Below are positions 15,410-19,395 of a stretch of DNA of 19,395 nucleotides, one piece after another. This DNA is from an uncultured delta proteobacterium (lineage in GTDB: Bacteria > UBA10199 > GCA-002796325 > 1-14-0-20-49-13), in assembly GCA_903868375.1 (NCBI GenBank), contig CAIPVD010000158.1:1-19395 (forward strand). The letters run 5' to 3'. Both the position numbers and the translations under genes were made by a program. Below the pieces are notes generated by a model. The model saw only the letters and a program-made list of their open reading frames with translations. It searched no databases and had not been told where the DNA came from. Numbering within the stretch: position 1 is the first letter of the stretch; each line of letters opens with the position of its first letter.

Positions 15410-16450
15410 CTATTTTCTTTTAAATATCGCAGCGATGAACATGGTAAGTGTTAGCGGAATTGCGGTTGCCCATCTAAGCCATTCGGGGATCATCATGTGT
15501 GCCTGGCCGGCGACGGCGTGGATGTTGATGCCTAAATAATGATATGTCCAGTTAAGGAGCATGCCGAGTAGCACCGCGCATATCGAGATCGACAATATAT
15601 AAATGATAGCAGAACGCTTGCCCAGCATCTTCGCAATGATGGTAAATGACGCCGCGTTTGTGGCGGGGCCCGCAAGTAAGAAGACCAAAGCGGCTCCTGG
15701 GCTCATACCTTTTAAGATGAGAGCTGCGGCGATAGGAGTTGATGCCGTTGCGCATACATATAAAGGAAGGCCAATAGCCAACATTATCAGCATGGATATC
15801 CAGCCTTCGCCCATATATCTTTCTATGAACGTCGGCGGGATTATGAAGCTAATGAATCCGGCGATGAGCATGCCAACGAGAAACCATCTGCTGATGTCCG
15901 GCAAAAGATCGCCAAAGGCGAACTTAAAACCGGAGGCAATTTTTTCTCCCAGAGAATGTTTATGTGCCACTTCTTTCTCAAAGTTGTGGTCGTGGCAATG
16001 AGGGCAGGCTATTTCATGCGTTTGTTTGTCCTTCTCTTTGTGGCCAAGTATTATCTCTCCAATGCCTGCCACAAGTCCCGTGATGAACGCGGCAACTGGA
16101 CGAGCGATGGTCATTAGCGGGTCTATAAGCGCATAGGTTATGGCGATTGAGTCAACGCTAGATTCTGGCGTCGTGATCAAAAATGAAAGCGTGGCCGCCT
16201 TGCTTGCGCCTTGTTTACGAAGGGCAACGGCAGTTGGAACGACACCGCACGAGCAGAGCGGAAGCGGAACGCCGAAGAGGGCGGCAAGAAGTACCGATCT
16301 AAGGTTGTTCTTGCCCATATATTTAATTATCGTCTCTGTAGATATGAAAGCACGGAGAAATGCCGCTAGCACCAGGCCGAATATAATGAATGCGCTGGCA
16401 TCAAGCAGTATCTCCCAAGATGCATTTAGTATTCCTAAAACATATTCCAT
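15410..16450 (-). CDS. SO_0444-family Cu/Zn efflux permease (DUF318/ArsP-like)
   Basis: The 346-residue protein has about eight hydrophobic helices in two similar halves and the hallmarks of the SO_0444-type metal permease. These are PLCSCG in the first half (C66, C68), a matching YVCATASTP in the second (C233), and a His/Cys-rich loop between them (CPHCHDH, 149-155, with more His at 163 and 165). Such permeases are credited with Cu/Zn export, and the loop is a plausible metal sensor or acceptor. Start: ATG at 16450, 6 nt after AGAGGGG. Reading 32 codons further upstream is possible but would overlap the Cys-rich gene and adds a non-membrane stretch. It is third in the csoR/Cys-rich/permease operon, 23 nt after the previous stop. 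Confidence 0.88.
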   Translation of the reverse strand: MEYVLGILNASWEILLDASAFIIFGLVLAAFLRAFISTETIIKYMGKNNLRSVLLAALFGVPLPLCSCGVVPTAVALRKQGASKAATLSFLITTPESSVDSIAITYALIDPLMTIARPVAAFITGLVAGIGEIILGHKEKDKQTHEIACPHCHDHNFEKEVAHKHSLGEKIASGFKFAFGDLLPDISRWFLVGMLIAGFISFIIPPTFIERYMGEGWISMLIMLAIGLPLYVCATASTPIAAALILKGMSPGAALVFLLAGPATNAASFTIIAKMLGKRSAIIYILSISICAVLLGMLLNWTYHYLGINIHAVAGQAHMMIPEWLRWATAIPLTLTMFIAAIFKRK

Positions 16451-16473
16451 ATGCAACCCCTCTTCGGCATATC

Positions 16474-16839
16474 CTACTTTGCTTTCTTCTCCTTGCACAT
16501 CTTGTCCTTGCCTGCACCATCTTTCATCTTTTTGCACGAGGCGCAATTGTTATCCTTGCCGCAGCTGCATTTTCCACCTTTCATGCAGGGGCAGTTCTTC
16601 GCGCAGTGGCATTTTTCACCCTTCATGCATGGGCAATCCTTTAGGCAATTACATTTCCCGCTTTTCACGCACGGGCACGGCGCGCTTTCATCTTTCTTCT
16701 GATCCTTTACTACCGGCGCGGCTTCGTGAACTGCCGGGTGCGCCGCCTTGTACTGGTTCTCGAGATGGTAGGCGCTCGCGTTGAACAGTGGCGTCGCAAT
16801 GAACGCCAGCGCAACCAGCACCAACAGAACTTTCTTCAT
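16474..16839 (-). CDS. Exported Cys-rich metallothionein-like protein with 14-residue repeats
   Basis: The 121-residue product has a signal peptide (likely cleavage after ASA, residue 23), a His-bearing spacer, then a metal-binding array. Three consecutive repeats of exactly 14 residues (55-68, 69-82, 83-96) follow the pattern CPC-[MV]-K-[GS]-x-KC-x-C-x-K-[DN]. C99-x-x-C102 and C115 come after. In all there are 15 Cys, six of them CxC pairs, and a Lys-rich remainder. It matches no named family I can place. CxC arrays bind soft metals such as Cu(I), Zn or Cd, so a periplasmic buffer or donor to the adjoining permease is the natural guess. AAAGGAGG at 6-nt spacing gives a strong start. It lies 44 nt after csoR and 23 nt before the permease. 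Confidence 0.85.
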   Translation of the reverse strand: MKKVLLVLVALAFIATPLFNASAYHLENQYKAAHPAVHEAAPVVKDQKKDESAPCPCVKSGKCNCLKDCPCMKGEKCHCAKNCPCMKGGKCSCGKDNNCASCKKMKDGAGKDKMCKEKKAK

Positions 16840-16883
16840 ACTTTCCTCCTTTGTTGATCCGCCAAGCCATTCGGCGAATTATT

Positions 16884-17153
16884 TTACCTCATAAACTTGT
16901 CCACCGTTTCGATAAGTTCGTTCACCTTTGCCTCTCCGCCCTTCGATTTGATCGCATCTGCTACGCAACTGTTCACATGGCGCTTCATTATTAATAATGC
17001 GACCCCGTCAAGCGCCTTCTTTGCGGCGTGGACCTGGTTGATGATGTCGATGCAATATTTTTCGTCACCTACCATTTGCTGAACGCCCCTTATCTGCCCC
17101 TCTATCTTCTTGAGCCGCGCTATCGCCAATTCTTTCGTTTCTTTATTAACCAT
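16884..17153 (-). CDS. CsoR-type metal-sensing repressor (CsoR/RcnR/FrmR family)
   Basis: From ATG at 17153, preceded by AAGGAG at about 6 nt, the product has 89 residues. It shows the all-helical CsoR fold: RLKKIEGQIRGVQQMV for DNA contact, then C34 in EKYCIDII, and H59 and C63 in RHVNSC. The Cys-His-Cys set is the Cu(I) site of CsoR; RcnR (Ni/Co) has His at the last of these. A Cu(I)-responsive repressor is therefore likely. A longer reading frame from 17204 is possible but lacks a ribosome-binding site and runs into the promoter. It leads an operon with the Cys-rich protein and the permease, and the operator upstream points to autoregulation. Confidence 0.9.
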   Translation of the reverse strand: MVNKETKELAIARLKKIEGQIRGVQQMVGDEKYCIDIINQVHAAKKALDGVALLIMKRHVNSCVADAIKSKGGEAKVNELIETVDKFMR

Positions 17154-17191
17154 AAAATTCTCCTTGTCATAATCTCCGTTTTCAACTATAC

Positions 17192-17220
17192 ATAGTACCC
17201 CCATGGGGTATGGTTGTCAA
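17192..17220 (-). promoter_or_regulatory. csoR operon promoter with C4/G4 operator in the spacer
   Basis: On the minus strand TTGACA (17220-17215) and TACTAT (17197-17192) are 17 nt apart. The dyad TACCCC-CAT-GGGGTA (15 bp, plus-strand 17196-17210) sits between them and overlaps the first bases of the -10. Known CsoR operators are C/G-tract dyads of this kind. Apo-repressor binding here would block polymerase, and Cu(I) would release it. Confidence 0.75.
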
Positions 17221-17287
17221 TGGCTGTTTTAAGGGGCTAATTAATCGCTTGTAAATCGGTCCATAGATATCTATTGGAGAACATAAT

Positions 17288-18238
17288 ATGGCAATTTGCA
17301 ATTCAATATTGGAAGCAATAGGAAAAACGCCCATTATCCGTCTAAATAGGATCGGGTCAGATCTTCATGCCGCATTCTTCATAAAATTCGAAGCGGCCAA
17401 TCCAAGCGGGAGCATAAAAGATCGGATCGCCCTGAAGATGATCGAAGCGGCGGAGAAAGAGGGGCTCCTCAAGAGAAGTTCTATTATAATAGAGGCGACT
17501 GCGGGAAACACCGGAACTGGCCTTGCGCAAGTTGCAGCGGTTAAGGGTTATAAGTGCCTATTTGTCGTGCCCGATAAGATGAGCGATGAAAAAATTGCCC
17601 TGCTTCGAGCGTATGGTGCCGAGGTTATCGTTACTAAGACCGCCGTGGCGCCGGACAGCCCCGAAAACTACGGCGTCCTTGCCGGAAAAATAGCCTCCGA
17701 AACTCCAAATTCTTTTGTTCCAAGTCAATTTACTAATCCAAATAACCCGAAGACGCATTATCAGTCCACGGGGCCCGAAATATGGAAGGATATGAAAGGC
17801 GATATCGCCGTCTTTGTGGCCGGAGTTGGAACCGGCGGAACGATATCGGGCTGCGGAAGATATTTAAAAGAACTGAAAAAAGATATTAAGGTGGTGCTGG
17901 CCGATCCAAAAGGTTCGCTGCTTACCGGAGGCGACGGCTCTCCGTGGTTGGTTGAAGGAATAGGCGAAGATTATTTTCCAGAAACTTACGACAGATCCAT
18001 CGTGGACGATTTTGTCACTGTGACCGATAAGGAATCTTTCTTAATGGCAAGGCGGCTTGCACGCGAAGAGGGGATATTTGCCGGCGGGTCCAGCGGAACT
18101 GCTCTTGCCGCGGCCCTTAAATATGCCGAAAAAAGCGGCTGCAAGGGAAACATCGTTGTTATGATTCCGGACACTGGCAGAAATTATTTAAGCAAATGCC
18201 ATTCGGACAAATGGATGAAAGAAAAAGGATTTATATAA
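17288..18238 (+). CDS. PLP-dependent cystathionine beta-synthase / cysteine synthase-like enzyme
   Basis: The 316-residue fold-type II PLP enzyme has the Schiff-base Lys K44 in GSIKDR, substrate loop TAGNTGTG (71-78) and phosphate loop GTGGT (181-185). Its middle (PDKMSDEKIALLRAYGAEVI, then APDSPENY) and end (MIPDTGRNYLSKCHSDKWM) resemble cystathionine beta-synthase more than CysK. The C-terminal CBS regulatory domains of animal enzymes are absent. It should condense serine or an activated serine with homocysteine or sulfide. Which reaction dominates cannot be told. GGAGA lies 7 nt before the ATG. The gene is divergent from the metal operon, about 130 bp away. Confidence 0.88.
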   Translation: MAICNSILEAIGKTPIIRLNRIGSDLHAAFFIKFEAANPSGSIKDRIALKMIEAAEKEGLLKRSSIIIEATAGNTGTGLAQVAAVKGYKCLFVVPDKMSDEKIALLRAYGAEVIVTKTAVAPDSPENYGVLAGKIASETPNSFVPSQFTNPNNPKTHYQSTGPEIWKDMKGDIAVFVAGVGTGGTISGCGRYLKELKKDIKVVLADPKGSLLTGGDGSPWLVEGIGEDYFPETYDRSIVDDFVTVTDKESFLMARRLAREEGIFAGGSSGTALAAALKYAEKSGCKGNIVVMIPDTGRNYLSKCHSDKWMKEKGFI

Positions 18239-18366
18239 GCTAATAGCCGCATAAATCCATGATATCACAACAGTTTTACCCTCCCCTAAAATAGTTAGCA
18301 ACAAATTCTTGCGACTGTCGATAATGATGATAGAAATTGCAAACCAAAAAATAGGAGGAAAATTTT

Positions 18367-19098
18367 ATGTCACTCAAATGTCCCGAAGGAATGGTATTAA
18401 TAAATGCGGGCGGCGCTGTTCATCCTGATGAACCGGCATATTGCATCAGTAAAACCGAGATAACGCAGGAAGCAGATAATGCGTTTTGGGCGAAGCACCT
18501 AAAAGCAGGTTATGAACTGCTTATTACACTACTTACCGGCGAAATCGAAAGAGTGACTGGTACCCAAGAAGCTTCATTGCGCACGAAGGCGGCAAAGCTA
18601 CGTAAAGACGGCAACGTGGCAAATGTTCATGTTCAGCCCATAAATAATAAGCTACAACCAGAAGGAAAATTAGCGGGTCCCAACAAACCAGCCGAATATC
18701 GTTCGTGGAATGATGCCAGAGAGTTTTGTCAAGGGATGTACAAGCGTGGTGATCTTCCCACTAACAGGCAGTGGGAGAAGGCGTGTGGAAGTGGAGAATA
18801 TTGCACTGCAAGTGGAACTTTAAATCATGCAGAGGCGGTATACAATACTGATGGTCCAGCAGATGTTGGTTCAAAGACTGCAAATTTAAATGGTGTTTAT
18901 GACATGACAGGGAATGTGATGGAATGGTTGCGTGATTCTACCGACAAGCATGGTATTGGTAGATATTTTACCGGCGGTGATTGGGCCGGCGAATCGGATT
19001 ACATGCGCGCCGATTATCGCGGCGACAACGGCCCCGATAATCGTTTCAGCTTTATCGGTTTCCGTTGTGTTGCCCAGCCTGAAGACTCCTCAAAGTAA
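18367..19098 (+). CDS. FGE-sulfatase/SUMF1-domain protein, candidate DGR target
   Basis: The 243-residue product has a formylglycine-generating-enzyme/C-type-lectin-like fold: MVLINAGG at the start, ISKTEITQ, then YRSWNDAREFCQ, LPTNRQWEKACGSG, VYDMTGNVMEW and the closing TGGDW...MRADYRGDNGPDNR...IGFRCV. The Cys pair needed for formylglycine synthesis near GGDW is missing, so it is not an active FGE. The N-terminal part is altered and has an insert of about 50 residues. There is no signal peptide. AGGAGG lies 8 nt before the ATG. The final 110 bases differ sharply in composition from the rest (see the separate entry). A displayed or secreted binding protein is the usual role of such folds when diversified; here that is inference. 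Confidence 0.8.
   Translation: MSLKCPEGMVLINAGGAVHPDEPAYCISKTEITQEADNAFWAKHLKAGYELLITLLTGEIERVTGTQEASLRTKAAKLRKDGNVANVHVQPINNKLQPEGKLAGPNKPAEYRSWNDAREFCQGMYKRGDLPTNRQWEKACGSGEYCTASGTLNHAEAVYNTDGPADVGSKTANLNGVYDMTGNVMEWLRDSTDKHGIGRYFTGGDWAGESDYMRADYRGDNGPDNRFSFIGFRCVAQPEDSSK
18971..19070 (+). other. GC-rich, A-poor 3' segment resembling a DGR variable region
   Basis: By hand count bases 18971-19040 are about 64% GC, against about 41% for the 120 bases at 18841-18960. A falls from about 29% to about 16%. At positions where FGE-fold DGR targets carry template Asn codons, the codons here are GCC, GGC, TAC, TAT, GGC, GAC, AAC, GGC, TTC, AGC and TTT. All are NNY, as adenine-specific mutagenesis of AAY would leave. 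GAA and TCG in the middle do not fit that pattern. Confidence 0.4.
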
Positions 19099-19137
19099 TG
19101 TAGACTTTTAAACTTTTTTCTTTTACTCTTTACCCTT

Positions 19138-19166
19138 GCCCTCCGCCTTTGACGGAGGGCATTTTT
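19138..19166 (+). terminator. Hairpin terminator after the FGE-like gene
   Basis: GCCCTCCG (19138-19145) pairs with CGGAGGGC (19153-19160) around a 7-nt loop and is followed by ATTTTT. It lies about 40 nt after the stop codon. If the gene is a DGR target, a hairpin just beyond the variable region would also be expected to aid homing. Confidence 0.75.
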
Positions 19167-19205
19167 GCACTTGTAAAATTGCAGTGCGGTGATATTGGTT
19201 TGATT

Positions 19206-19395
19206 ATGAGCAACAAGGTTCAGGTTGGCGATTACGCCGTATTTCTGAAAGACATCAAAGAGCGCATCCGCTCGGCGCAATACGAAGCCCTCAAGTCCGT
19301 TAATAAAGAGCTTATTGGCTTATATTGGGATATTGGTAAGATGATCGTTGAAAGGCAGAAAAAAGAAGGCTGGGGAAAAGCCATTGTGGAAACGC
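19206..19395 (+). CDS. DUF1016 (YhcG-like, PDDEXK superfamily) N-terminal part, cut by window
   Basis: The 63 visible residues begin MSNKVQVGDYAVFLKDIKER. They continue with ELIGLYWDIGKMIVERQKKEGWGKAIVE, the hallmark of the DUF1016 N-terminal domain. Full-length members carry a C-terminal PDDEXK nuclease-like domain, outside this window, and often sit in defence or mobile regions. The start is ATG at 19206. No good Shine-Dalgarno is seen, and the gene follows the hairpin terminator by about 40 nt, so it has its own transcription start or is weakly expressed. Confidence 0.85.
   Translation, partial: MSNKVQVGDYAVFLKDIKERIRSAQYEALKSVNKELIGLYWDIGKMIVERQKKEGWGKAIVET

Noticed and set aside
16451..16546. 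N-terminal extension of the permease
   Set aside because: It would overlap the Cys-rich gene by 73 nt and add a charged, Cys-containing stretch before the first membrane helix; ATG 16450 has its own Shine-Dalgarno.
17154..17204. N-terminal extension of the CsoR-like repressor
   Set aside because: It reaches into the promoter -10/operator, and the family N-terminus begins at the ATG with AAGGAG before it.
19161..19205. Template repeat for the FGE-like gene downstream of it
   Set aside because: The short gap before the DUF1016 gene holds nothing resembling the GGxW to GFRC segment; no second copy was seen elsewhere in the window.

Overview
This 19.4-kb window looks like chromosome from a Gram-negative bacterium, probably deltaproteobacterial in character. 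The pointers are an NtrC-type sigma-54-activator relative, an outer-membrane beta-barrel protein with a terminal Phe, a lipoprotein thiol oxidoreductase, and glnB-glnA with an adenylylation-type tyrosine in GlnA. Lineage is inferred from gene content only. Coding density is high, with short gaps and several overlapping gene ends. No rRNA, tRNA, insertion sequence or CRISPR array was recognised.

Left part (1-8000), mixed housekeeping genes. A minus-strand AAA+/Fis-type regulator, cut by the window edge, reads away from a radical SAM protein. The gap between them carries two different short tandem repeats (8-bp and 7-bp units). A secreted type I phosphodiesterase/nucleotide pyrophosphatase-like protein and a small four-TM protein follow. 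Leucyl aminopeptidase PepA converges on them. A degenerate methyltransferase plus a RidA-family protein form a coupled pair that converges on a single-domain response regulator.

Middle (8000-15400). A consensus sigma-70 promoter drives an approximately 218-nt structured leader ahead of a BBP2/OmpL-like porin gene, which ends in a strong terminator. A CDP-alcohol phosphatidyltransferase follows. On the minus strand lies a long co-directional run in the order glnB, glnA, SurA-N/DsbA-like lipoprotein, serS, GbsR/MarR regulator. It couples PII-based nitrogen control with a tightly packed lipoprotein-serS-regulator trio (1-nt gap, then 4-nt overlap).

Right part (15400-17220). A compact metal-resistance operon reads csoR-like repressor, exported Cys-rich repeat protein, SO_0444-type Cu/Zn efflux permease. 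A TACCCC-CAT-GGGGTA dyad lies in the spacer of its promoter. The Cys-rich protein has three exact-length 14-residue repeats holding six CxC pairs. It looks like a small periplasmic metallothionein-like metal buffer or chaperone. A cystathionine beta-synthase-like gene is divergent from this operon.

Right edge (18240-19395). This accessory-looking stretch has an FGE-sulfatase/SUMF1-fold protein whose 3' end shifts abruptly to GC-rich, A-poor sequence, with NNY codons at the positions usually diversified in diversity-generating retroelement (DGR) targets. A terminator-like hairpin and the start of a DUF1016 (YhcG/PDDEXK) gene follow. No reverse transcriptase or template repeat is visible here.

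The points most worth following up are the porin leader with an anti-Shine-Dalgarno element, the CsoR/Cys-rich/permease operon, the candidate DGR variable region, and the AAA+ regulator that has lost nearly all of its catalytic signature.
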